A stretch of 50,819 bases of DNA from an uncultured Bacteroidales bacterium (lineage in GTDB: Bacteria > Bacteroidota > Bacteroidia > Bacteroidales > Bacteroidaceae), in contig CADCLN010000018.1 in the NCBI GenBank assembly GCA_902802265.1, forward strand, positions 1 to 50,819. Direction: 5' to 3'. Positions 43,390 to 50,514 of this stretch are shown piece by piece. A program made the position numbers and the translations under genes. Positions within the stretch are counted from its first letter, which is position 1. Each line of letters starts with the position of its first letter. The notes below the pieces were generated by a model. It made no database searches. It was given only the letters and a program-made list of their open reading frames with translations, and was not told the origin of the DNA.

Positions 43390-44541
43390 TTATTTTGTAG
43401 AAGAACTAAGGGCAAGGCGCAGACCAATGTAGTAGTAACGATTCGTCGGCGTACTGTAATTGCGATAGGTTACACGACAGTTCCTGGCATTGTTGACCCA
43501 GCCGCCGCCACGTAGCACGCGGCGAGAGCCCGTTGAAGGACCTGTAGGATCGGACTGGGCAGAAGAAGAATAGTTTCCATACCAGTCGCTGCACCATTCC
43601 CTCACATTGCCAGTCATGTCATAGAGCCCCAGTTCGTTAGGCTGCTTGGTACCCACCTCATGGGTGTTGCCACCGTTCTCTGTGTACCATGCCACATCGT
43701 CTATCGTGTTGCTGCCGCTGTACTTGTAGCCCTGGCTCTTTGTGCCGCCACGGGCTGCAAACTCCCATTCGGCCTCTGTGGGCAGGCGGAAGGTCTTGCC
43801 TGTGGCCTGGTTCAGCATCGTGATGAATTCCTGGCAGTCGTCCCAGCTTACATCCTCCACCGGCAGGTTGTCGCCCTGCCAGTAGGACGGATTGCTGCCC
43901 ATGACAGCTTGCCAAAGAGCTTGTGTCACTTCGGTCTCGCCTATCTGGTAGTCGCTCAGGGTCACGTTGTGAACGGGAGCTTCATCGTCGTAAGCATCGG
44001 CATCGTAGTTGGAGTCAGAGCTGCTTGTCCACTGTGCGCCCATCAGGAACGTGCCGCCTGTGACGGACACCATCTTGAACGACACACCGTTCACCGTGTA
44101 GGTGGGCTGTACCGGTTTGGCTGAAGTATAGACTGCAACCTCATTGCCTGTACCAGCAGCCACCACCAAATAGTCAGAGGAGATTTCCTCAATCTTGAGG
44201 CGAGAAACGGGTACACCACTGGCATCATAGAAAAGCACAGTGCCCTGGAAGGGGCGGAACTTGTAGGTACCACCGTCAATATAGTCGGTCGTGCCGTCGG
44301 CATTGAATGTGATGCTTTCGGTCATTGACTTGTACCATGTACCCACCAGACTGCCGTTCTGCACGACGTATGGGTCAATCAGTTCGACTGCACCCGTAAG
44401 GTAGCCGTCAATGAGCAGGGTGACATCTTCCACATCGAGACCGTCATTGTGATTCAGGTCTCCGTTAATGACTTGTGCCTGGACCGCTGTAGTCAGCACG
44501 GTGGCTGCAAGAAGCAGCAAGAGACGTTTTAATTGTTTCAT
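43390..44541 (-). CDS. Secreted dockerin-like / FGE-sulfatase-fold protein
   Basis: A 383-residue exported protein. Signal peptide 1-22 (ends TTAVQAQ); a dockerin-like calcium loop ~24-50 (GDLNHNDGLDVEDVTLLIDGYL); a small lipocalin-like module ~66-140 (GTWYKSMTESITFNADGTTDY); then a formylglycine-generating-enzyme (C-type-lectin) fold from ~155 (VTGGTFLMGAQW, TQALWQAVMGSNPSYW, RLPTEAEWEFAARGG, GNVREWCSDWYGN). The catalytic Cys pair of true sulfatase-modifying enzymes is not kept (Asn at the first, Cys at the second position of GGGWVNNARNC), so it is probably a binding protein. The C-terminal RNCRVTYRNYSTPTNRYYYIGLR is rich in Asn/Tyr/Ser, as in retroelement-diversified proteins. It starts 68 bases after its paralogue stops. 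Confidence 0.85.
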   Translation of the reverse strand: MKQLKRLLLLLAATVLTTAVQAQVINGDLNHNDGLDVEDVTLLIDGYLTGAVELIDPYVVQNGSLVGTWYKSMTESITFNADGTTDYIDGGTYKFRPFQGTVLFYDASGVPVSRLKIEEISSDYLVVAAGTGNEVAVYTSAKPVQPTYTVNGVSFKMVSVTGGTFLMGAQWTSSSDSNYDADAYDDEAPVHNVTLSDYQIGETEVTQALWQAVMGSNPSYWQGDNLPVEDVSWDDCQEFITMLNQATGKTFRLPTEAEWEFAARGGTKSQGYKYSGSNTIDDVAWYTENGGNTHEVGTKQPNELGLYDMTGNVREWCSDWYGNYSSSAQSDPTGPSTGSRRVLRGGGWVNNARNCRVTYRNYSTPTNRYYYIGLRLALSSSTK

Positions 44542-44609
44542 AGTCTTGTTGAATTTTTAAAAGGTTTAGTTTGCGATTTTATTAAAAATTTGGCTGAGTT
44601 GATGAAATA

Positions 44610-46124
44610 CTACGGGCACACGGCGCGGACACTATACCCGATTTCACGGGCACTGTAAGTCATGCCGATATTGCCCGACGTGATGAACAAGTAGTAAGCG
44701 TAGTTCGGGCTTGAAGTGTTGAGCGAACTCGACCAATAGTAACCGCATTTCCCCTCATTTTGGGGCGAACCTTCTTGGCTGTATCCGCTCGCAGGCAGGA
44801 AGATAGAGTTGCCATTCGGGCCTGTCACTTTATAGCCGTTCATGCCGCCCTGGGCTGTCCATTCCCAAGTGCACATTTTCCTCAGTTCATTCAGTTCGTC
44901 ATAGGTGGGCATACGCCATGTGCCGCCCCAATTAATATGGGCCGCGTCATTTTCCAGGTCAAGGACTGTCTTGTTATCTACCGTGCCGTAAGAGCTGTTG
45001 GTGCAGTACTTGGTCAGGCTGGAGGAACTGCCATTCCTGCACCACATATACGTTGCCCAGGTGTAGATGCTCTTGGTGGAAGTCTCTCCCCAGGCATAGG
45101 AAATGCCGGAACCGGAACTTGCAACCGTGTTCAGCGTAGCCCATCGCACAGAGAGACCAAGGTCAATCCAAGCGTGACCATATTCCGTGCCGGAAACTGG
45201 TCTGACAGTCACGTCACAGAAGGCTCTTACGCCACTGCCGTCAGCGGCACTGCAGATGATGGTGGTTGTGCCCACGTTTCTGGCTGTAATCGTACCGGTT
45301 TCCCTGATGGTGGCCACTGTCTTATCGCTGGAATACCATGTCACCTCCTTGTTGGTCGCATCGGAAGGACTCACCGTGGCAGTCAATTTATGCGTGCTGC
45401 CTACAGCGAGCTTAAGAGATGTTGATGAAAGCGTTATCTCTTCAACAAGTGTCGAACTGATAACCTTCACGGTACAGGTAGCTGTGCTTCCTGCCACTTC
45501 TGCCGTGATGACAGCTGTGCCGTCGGCTATAGCAGTGATATAGCCGCTTTCCACGGTAACCACTCTCTCGTCGCTGCTGCTCCACGTCACTGTGCCTGCA
45601 TCCGCGGGAACAACCGTAGCACTCAGATGGACCAAATCACCAGATTTTAATTGGAGCGAAGTCTGCGAAAGGGTGATGCTTGCAGGCTGTGTGGCAGAAT
45701 AGCGATCAGGTGTGCTGCTGCCTGTGGGCAGAAGAACCAGATAGTCGGATGTTGCCTTCAGTACCCGAAGGGCATAAACGGGCACACCCGAAGCATTGTA
45801 GAACAAAATGTAGCCCTGCGTGGCAAGGAACTCATAGGTGTAGCCAGCAGCATAGTCGGTCGTGCCGTCAGCATTGAACGTAATGCTTTCGGTCGTTGAC
45901 TTGTACCACGTGCCCGTTACAAAACTGTTGTCCACCGCAAAGGGTGCGCCGCCTGTCTGAATCTGTTCAGACTCACCAGTCAGGTAGCCATCAATCAGCA
46001 AGGTGACATCTTCCACATCGAGACCTTGATTGTGATTCAGGTCTCCGTTAATGACTTGTGCCTGGACCGCAGTGGTCAGCACAACAGCTGCAAGAAGCAG
46101 CGAGATACGTTTTAATAGTTTCAT
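44610..46124 (-). CDS. Secreted dockerin-like / Big2 / Fib_succ_major-type protein
   Basis: A 504-residue exported paralogue of the next gene. The first ~145 residues match it closely (signal peptide, GDLNHNQGLDVEDVTLLIDGYL, GTWYKSTTESITFNADGTTDY). Then come two bacterial Ig-like Big2 domains (~150-235 and ~238-320: LSATVVPADAGTVTWSSSDERVVTV and LTATVSPSDATNKEVTWYSSDKTVATI), and a C-terminal Fibrobacter-major-type domain (HAWIDLGLSVRWATLN, WGGTWRMPTYDELNELR, GYYWSSSLNTSS) ending in GYSVRAVCP. This C-terminal domain is shared with the gene at 46.6 kb, not with the adjacent paralogue. A good promoter precedes it. Confidence 0.85.
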   Translation of the reverse strand: MKLLKRISLLLAAVVLTTAVQAQVINGDLNHNQGLDVEDVTLLIDGYLTGESEQIQTGGAPFAVDNSFVTGTWYKSTTESITFNADGTTDYAAGYTYEFLATQGYILFYNASGVPVYALRVLKATSDYLVLLPTGSSTPDRYSATQPASITLSQTSLQLKSGDLVHLSATVVPADAGTVTWSSSDERVVTVESGYITAIADGTAVITAEVAGSTATCTVKVISSTLVEEITLSSTSLKLAVGSTHKLTATVSPSDATNKEVTWYSSDKTVATIRETGTITARNVGTTTIICSAADGSGVRAFCDVTVRPVSGTEYGHAWIDLGLSVRWATLNTVASSGSGISYAWGETSTKSIYTWATYMWCRNGSSSSLTKYCTNSSYGTVDNKTVLDLENDAAHINWGGTWRMPTYDELNELRKMCTWEWTAQGGMNGYKVTGPNGNSIFLPASGYSQEGSPQNEGKCGYYWSSSLNTSSPNYAYYLFITSGNIGMTYSAREIGYSVRAVCP

Positions 46125-46170
46125 AGTCTTGTTGAATTTTTAAAAGGTTTTATTTATAAATTTATTAAAT

Positions 46171-46233
46171 ATTCGGCTGCAAATTTACACCTTTCTTTCT
46201 AATCCACAAAAGAATTTGGCATAAATGTGGCGC
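46171..46233 (-). repeat. Promoter cassette, copy 1
   Basis: 63 bp (starting ATTCGGCTGCAAATTTACA on the plus strand) that match 47949-48011 at 61 positions. It contains a full promoter in the same place in both copies. Confidence 0.85.
46180..46210 (-). promoter_or_regulatory. Promoter of the Big2 surface-protein gene
   Basis: TTTG (46207-46210) and, after 19 bases, TAAATTTG (46180-46187) on the minus strand; predicted start near 46173 and a leader of ~50 bases to the ATG at 46124. The short gap to the downstream paralogue suggests both are on one transcript. Confidence 0.75.
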
Positions 46234-46305
46234 GTTTTGAATTGACAAGTGCTGTGTTTTGATGCAAAAAACAATGTGTACAGCCTCTTTCGGTGACATT
46301 CTGTC

Positions 46306-46328
46306 CCCTACTAAAAACTGTACACAGA
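46306..46328 (-). repeat. Shared 3' element, copy 2
   Basis: Identical to 43250-43272 (CTACTAAAAACTGTACACAG core). See that entry. Confidence 0.8.
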
Positions 46329-46427
46329 AGAAAGTTTTTCTGTAAAACAGTTGTATCATTACGACAGAAAAAGGCTAAAAAGATTCCTGCCTTTACAAAA
46401 GATCTGTATAAAACAGGATAAAAAAAC

Positions 46428-46509
46428 AAGCCTTTCGCCTGTGCGGAGGTGCTGCAACGGCTCCTTTTTTGAGAGCCGCCGCCTGCACCTCCGCACAGGC
46501 GAAAGGCTT
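46428..46509 (-). terminator. Very long terminator hairpin of the 46.6-kb gene
   Basis: A perfect 25-bp inverted repeat (arms 46428-46452 and 46485-46509, AAGCCTTTCGCCTG type) encloses a second 6-bp stem (CGGCTC/GAGCCG). On the minus strand it is followed at once by TTGTTTTTTTATCC. It lies 54 bases beyond the stop of the lipoprotein gene. The stem is much longer than needed for termination. Confidence 0.85.
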
Positions 46510-46562
46510 TTGGGTCGCGCGTCCTTGCCCGTGGAGGGAAAGGATGCACTAACTTCTCGAAG

Positions 46563-47627
46563 CTACGGGCAGACAGCGCGCACAGACTGACCGTAGCTGC
46601 GGTAGTAGTCGTCCCAGTACGTACCGTCCGAATTGAAGCCCAGCTCGTAGGCGTAGGTGTCGCCGCCCGGGCAGAACGAACTCGACCAGTAGTCGCCGCC
46701 GTAGCCCGCGCGGTTGAGGCGGTCGTCCCAGCGGATGCCCGCGGCAGGCAGGAAGATGGAGTTGCCATTCGGACCTGTCACCTTCTGGCCGTTCACGCCA
46801 CTCTGCGTTGTCCACTCCCAGTTGCACTTTTCCTTGAGTTCTTTTATTTCATCAACGGTTGGCATACGCCATGTGCCGCCCCAGTTGGCATGGGCTGCAT
46901 CGTCTTTCAAGTCAAGCGTGGTCTTGTTGTCAACGGTGCCCCACTTTGACGTGGTGCAGTATTTGGTCAGGGTATAGTATGAGCCATTGCACCATTTATA
47001 GGTTAACCAATCGTAGGTACTCTTTGTGGTGGTCTCGCCCCATGCGTAATAGTTGCCGTAGTCTTCGGGAGAAGATGCGCCAATGTTCATAGTAGCCCAT
47101 TTCACAGAAAGCCCCAAATCAACCCATTGGTGACCATTTTGCTTCCCTGTTGAAGATGTATTTGTTCCTCCACCGTTGCCACTTTCACCATTCCCATTAT
47201 TATGGTTATTATTGTTATTTGTTTGTTTATAATATGTATAGCTGTCTCCGTCATTGTCCATGATAACAAAATACGAATCCGTTAAAGACACAACAATAAA
47301 TACTCTTGTCCAACCGCTAGACTTTAAAATACTTAACAAACCAGTCTGTTCGTTATAAGACCATTGACCACTTATTGATTCTGATGAGCCGTCTGATTGC
47401 TTCCCTATAAATGTCCCATCTGCATTAAAAGTATAAGTGTCAACACTTATTCCATAATTTCCATTACATTTCCATGTACCAACAAATGGATTTGAGGAAT
47501 TAGAATCGGAATCTCCAGAACACGCAATACAAAGTAAAGCCATCACTACAATAGCTAAAGAATTTAATACATTTTTTTCATAATGAGTAAATAAAATAAG
47601 AAAAGGCGTGTAACCATTAGCACTCAT
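46563..47627 (-). CDS. Lipoprotein with lipocalin-like and Fib_succ_major-type domains
   Basis: A ~340-354-residue surface lipoprotein. The lipobox is LLCIACS; a lipocalin-like module (FVGTWKCNGNYGISVDTYTFNADGTF) follows, then an Asn/Gly linker and a C-terminal domain shared with the 44.6-kb gene (GHQWVDLGLSVKWATMN, WGGTWRMPTVDEIKELK, GDYWSSSFCPGGD, GQSVRAVCP). The start is uncertain. The open frame starts at ATG 47627 with 17 odd residues before the signal; the normal-looking ATG at 47581 runs into a stop after MKKMY, because an A7 tract (47572-47578) is one base short of the frame MKKNVLNSLAIVVMALLC. This is a real slippage site, a pseudogene-like lesion or a sequencing error. The 3' part (VR-like, 46563-46750) is strikingly GC-rich against an AT-rich 5' half. 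Confidence 0.75.
   Translation of the reverse strand: MSANGYTPFLILFTHYEKNVLNSLAIVVMALLCIACSGDSDSNSSNPFVGTWKCNGNYGISVDTYTFNADGTFIGKQSDGSSESISGQWSYNEQTGLLSILKSSGWTRVFIVVSLTDSYFVIMDNDGDSYTYYKQTNNNNNHNNGNGESGNGGGTNTSSTGKQNGHQWVDLGLSVKWATMNIGASSPEDYGNYYAWGETTTKSTYDWLTYKWCNGSYYTLTKYCTTSKWGTVDNKTTLDLKDDAAHANWGGTWRMPTVDEIKELKEKCNWEWTTQSGVNGQKVTGPNGNSIFLPAAGIRWDDRLNRAGYGGDYWSSSFCPGGDTYAYELGFNSDGTYWDDYYRSYGQSVRAVCP
47572..47578 (-). repeat. A7 homopolymer at the lipoprotein start
   Basis: Seven A residues directly after a good ATG. Eight would put that ATG in frame with the lipoprotein signal peptide. This is a possible on/off slippage site or a base-count error. Confidence 0.6.
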
Positions 47628-47752
47628 CTTTGCTTTAGGTTACCGCCAAGTGACCTTTTCCCAAACAAGTGTTATATAGTTCACGCCTTAAACGTGAACT
47701 TCCAACAACTTGTTCTTCGGGATGAATGTTTGGCGGTATTCAAAGCAAAAAG
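47628..47752 (-). promoter_or_regulatory. Structured leader element S2
   Basis: An imperfect palindrome: TTTGCTTT (47629-47636) with AAAGCAAA (47742-47749), TACCGCCAA (47641-47649) with TTGGCGGTA (47730-47738), AACAAGT (47664-47670) with ACTTGTT (47708-47714), and a terminal hairpin GTTCACG/CGTGAAC (47679-47699) with a 7-base loop. In gene sense the inner strand reads TGTTGGA and the loop contains TTTAAG, exactly as in S1 (13525-13650), while the stems differ in sequence. It directly abuts the ATG at 47627. Confidence 0.65.
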
Positions 47753-47948
47753 AACAAGAGCAGAAAGCTCTATATCAATAAGTACGAAATGGGAACACAG
47801 ATCTTTTCAGGTTAATAAAAAATTATTTTTGTTCCCTCTTGTGGGCGAGCCACACCTGTGCGGCTGCATCCCGATGATTGTTTTTGTACTGTCTGTTTCT
47901 TGGTGAGTTTTGTTTTTAAAAGATTAAACTTTGAGTTACTTCTCTTGT

Positions 47949-48011
47949 ATTCGGCTGCAAATTTACAACTTTCTTTCTAATCCACAAAAGAATTTGACAT
48001 AAATGTGGCGC
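47949..48011 (-). repeat. Promoter cassette, copy 2
   Basis: 61 of 63 bases match 46171-46233 in the same orientation. In it TTTG (47985-47988) and TAAATTTG (47958-47965) are 19 bases apart on the minus strand, so it should drive the lipoprotein gene with a ~320-base leader containing S2. Confidence 0.85.
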
Positions 48012-48198
48012 AGCGTGGGCTGAGTGGATGGGGTTTGTCAAGGTATTGAAAGGAACTTCAGCACGACAAGAAACGGAAACTGATTGCAACACGGCCATCG
48101 TGTTTTGAGACAACATTTGAAAAGCGGAGAAAACAGAAAGTTTTCCGTTTTAAAATACTATACGATTGATTTAAAGAGAGATAAAATTTTTAGTTAGA

Positions 48199-48238
48199 GC
48201 AAAAGTTTTCCACTTTAGAAAACTTTTGCATTTTTTTT
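48199..48238 (+). terminator. Orphan intrinsic terminator
   Basis: A perfect 12-bp stem (GCAAAAGTTTTC, 48199-48210, with its complement at 48218-48229), a 7-base loop and then eight T residues. It points rightward, but no plus-strand gene lies upstream for more than 5 kb and the nrdD promoter is just downstream. It may end a small RNA. Confidence 0.75.
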
Positions 48239-48248
48239 GACGAAAAAG

Positions 48249-48280
48249 TTTGCGCAAAACGAAAATAATACATAGCTTTG
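48249..48280 (+). promoter_or_regulatory. Promoter of nrdD
   Basis: TTTG (48249-48252), 20 bases, then TAGCTTTG (48273-48280). The ATG at 48307 follows 26 bases later, which excludes the longer frame from 48250. Confidence 0.75.
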
Positions 48281-48306
48281 CAGCCGCAAAATTAAAACGT
48301 AAAAAA

Positions 48307-50514
48307 ATGATTCAGACCGTAAAGAAACGCGATGGACGCATCGTGGGATATAACGAAGAAAAAATCAAGGCTGCCATACGCAAAGCCATGCTCCAGACCG
48401 AGAAGGGTGAGGACGAAAGCCTCATCCACCGCATTTCGGACCGCATCGGCGCTCAAGGCAAAGAGCAGATGAGCGTGGAGGACATCCAGGACATGGTGGA
48501 ACTGGAACTGATGAAAAGTCCGCGCAAGGAGGTGGCCAAGAAGTACATTGCCTACCGCGACCAGCGCAGCATTGCCCGACGTGCCAAGACACGCGACGTC
48601 TTCCTCGACATCATTGAGGCAAAGAACAACGACATCACACGCGAAAATGCCAACATGAACGCTGATTCGCCAGCGGGCATGATGATGAAGTTTGCCAGCG
48701 AAACCACCAAGCCCTTCGTGGACGACTACCTGCTTTCGCCAGAAAGCCGCGAGGCCGTCAGGAACAACTACTTGCACATTCACGACAAGGACTACTACCC
48801 CACCAAGTCGCTCACTTGCGTGCAGCATCCACTGGACAACATCCTGAAATACGGCTTCATAGCCGGACACGGAGAGAGCCGCCCCGCCAAGCGCATCGAG
48901 ACAGCCAGCGTCATTGCCTGCATCAGTCTGGAAACGGCACAGAACGAAATGCACGGCGGCCAAGCCATCCCAGCTTTCGACTTCTACATGGCTCCCTACG
49001 TGCGCTCGTCGTTCCAGGAAGAAGTGAAGTACATTGAACAGATGACGGGGCAAGACCTGCACGACCTCTACAATGCGCCGATTGAGGATTACATCAAGAA
49101 GACACTCGACGGACTCACCGGCTATGAGCGTGCCAAGCAGCATGCCATCAACCGCACCGTGGGGCGTGTGCATCAGGCCATGGAGGCTTTCATCCACAAC
49201 ATGAACACCATCCACTCCAGAGGCGGCAACCAGGTAGTCTTCTCCAGCATCAACTACGGCACAGACACCAGCGCCGAGGGACGTTGCGTCATTCGTGAAC
49301 TGCTGGAATCGACCTACGAAGGTGTGGGCAATGGTTCCACAGCCATCTTCCCCATACAAATCTGGAAAAAGAAACGTGGTGTAAGCTACCTGCCCACCGA
49401 CCGCAACTACGACCTATACTGCCTGGCCTGCAAGGTGACAGCACGCCGCTTCTTCCCCAACTTCGTCAACCTGGATGCCACGTACAATCAGCACGAAAAG
49501 TGGAACATCGACGACCCAGAACGCTACAAGTATGAACTCGCCACGATGGGTTGCCGCACCCGTGTTTTCGAGAACCGCTACGGCGAAAAGACCTCCATCG
49601 GACGCGGAAACATCTCCTTCTCCACCATCAATATCGTGAAACTGGCACTGGAATGTATGCCTATCGAGGACAAGGAAGCCCGCATCAACGCTTTCTTCGC
49701 CAAACTCGACGAAGTGCTGAACATCACAGCCAAGCAACTGCATGAACGCTACAAGTTCCAAGCCACAGCCCTTGCCAAGCAGTTCCAGCTTGTGATGTCG
49801 AAGCTGTGGAACGGGGCCGATGTGCTGAACGAGAACGACACCATCGCCAGCGTCATCAACCAGGGCACACTGGGCATCGGCTTCATCGGCTTGGCAGAAT
49901 GTCTCATCGCCCTCGTCGGCAAGCATCACGGCGAAAGCGAAGAAGCACAGCAGCTGGGCTTGCGCATCGTCACTTATATGCGCGACCAAGTGTTGAAGTT
50001 CTGCGAGAAATACCAGCACAACTACTCCGTACTGGCTACACCGGCAGAAGGTTTGGCTGGCAAATTCACCAAGCGCGACCGCAAAAAATTCGGCATCGTA
50101 GCAGGTGTGACCGACAAGGACTACTACACCAACTCGAACCACGTGCCTGTGTATTACCATTGCTCACCGCGCCACAAGGCAGAAATCGAGGCTCCCTACC
50201 ACGAACTGACACGCGGCGGTCACATCTTCTATGTAGAGATAGACGGCGATGCCACACACAACCCCGAAGCCATCATGCAAATCGTGGACCTCATGGACGA
50301 ATACGACATTGGCTACGGGTCGGTGAACCACAACCGCAACCGCTGTATGCACTGCGGCTATGAGGACGCCAGCGAAAATCTGACCGTCTGTCCCAAGTGC
50401 GGCAGCACAGACATCGACACGCTGCAACGCATCACAGGCTACCTCGTCGGCACAACCGACCGTTGGAACTCCGGCAAACTGGCAGAACTGAAGGACCGTG
50501 TAGTGCACAAATAG
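48307..50514 (+). CDS. nrdD: Anaerobic ribonucleoside-triphosphate reductase (class III)
   Basis: Glycyl-radical enzyme that makes deoxyribonucleotides without oxygen. The start MIQTVKKRDGRIVGYN is chosen because it begins the N-terminal ATP-cone (~residues 3-95) and follows the promoter. The ~735-residue product has SLTCVQHPLDNILKYG, GGQAIPAFDFYMAPYVR and the C-terminal zinc site with four cysteines (CMHCGYEDASENLTVCPKC). The radical glycine is in the following RITGYLVGTTDRW. Its activase NrdG is not found in the remaining 300 bases, so it must be further downstream or elsewhere. Confidence 0.97.
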   Translation: MIQTVKKRDGRIVGYNEEKIKAAIRKAMLQTEKGEDESLIHRISDRIGAQGKEQMSVEDIQDMVELELMKSPRKEVAKKYIAYRDQRSIARRAKTRDVFLDIIEAKNNDITRENANMNADSPAGMMMKFASETTKPFVDDYLLSPESREAVRNNYLHIHDKDYYPTKSLTCVQHPLDNILKYGFIAGHGESRPAKRIETASVIACISLETAQNEMHGGQAIPAFDFYMAPYVRSSFQEEVKYIEQMTGQDLHDLYNAPIEDYIKKTLDGLTGYERAKQHAINRTVGRVHQAMEAFIHNMNTIHSRGGNQVVFSSINYGTDTSAEGRCVIRELLESTYEGVGNGSTAIFPIQIWKKKRGVSYLPTDRNYDLYCLACKVTARRFFPNFVNLDATYNQHEKWNIDDPERYKYELATMGCRTRVFENRYGEKTSIGRGNISFSTINIVKLALECMPIEDKEARINAFFAKLDEVLNITAKQLHERYKFQATALAKQFQLVMSKLWNGADVLNENDTIASVINQGTLGIGFIGLAECLIALVGKHHGESEEAQQLGLRIVTYMRDQVLKFCEKYQHNYSVLATPAEGLAGKFTKRDRKKFGIVAGVTDKDYYTNSNHVPVYYHCSPRHKAEIEAPYHELTRGGHIFYVEIDGDATHNPEAIMQIVDLMDEYDIGYGSVNHNRNRCMHCGYEDASENLTVCPKCGSTDIDTLQRITGYLVGTTDRWNSGKLAELKDRVVHK

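Larger units (their letters stand above)
46125..46562. other. Gene-free gap between surface-protein genes
   Basis: The 438 bases hold the promoter of the 44610-46124 gene inside a 63-bp duplicated cassette, the shared 3' element (46306-46328) and a 25-bp perfect hairpin (46428-46509). No reverse-transcriptase fragment and no adenine-rich copy of the surface-protein C-termini (template repeat) could be seen. Confidence 0.6.
47753..48306. other. Gene-free divergent region before nrdD
   Basis: Together with element S2 this makes a 679-base gap. It contains the second promoter cassette (47949-48011), a GGAAAAC-type hairpin near 48125-48145, an orphan plus-strand terminator (48199-48238) and the nrdD promoter. 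No protein gene is recognised. Confidence 0.6.

Noticed and set aside
43390-44541. Sulfatase-modifying enzyme (true FGE)
   Set aside because: The fold is right, but one of the two catalytic cysteines is replaced by Asn and no sulfatase is nearby; a binding protein is more likely.
47628-47752. Integron attC site
   Set aside because: The palindrome lacks paired GTTRRRY/RYYYAAC core sites at its ends and no integrase is present.
46125-48306. Complete diversity-generating retroelement
   Set aside because: No reverse transcriptase, Avd-like gene or template repeat was found near the three candidate target genes, so only the target-like C-termini are reported as a hypothesis.
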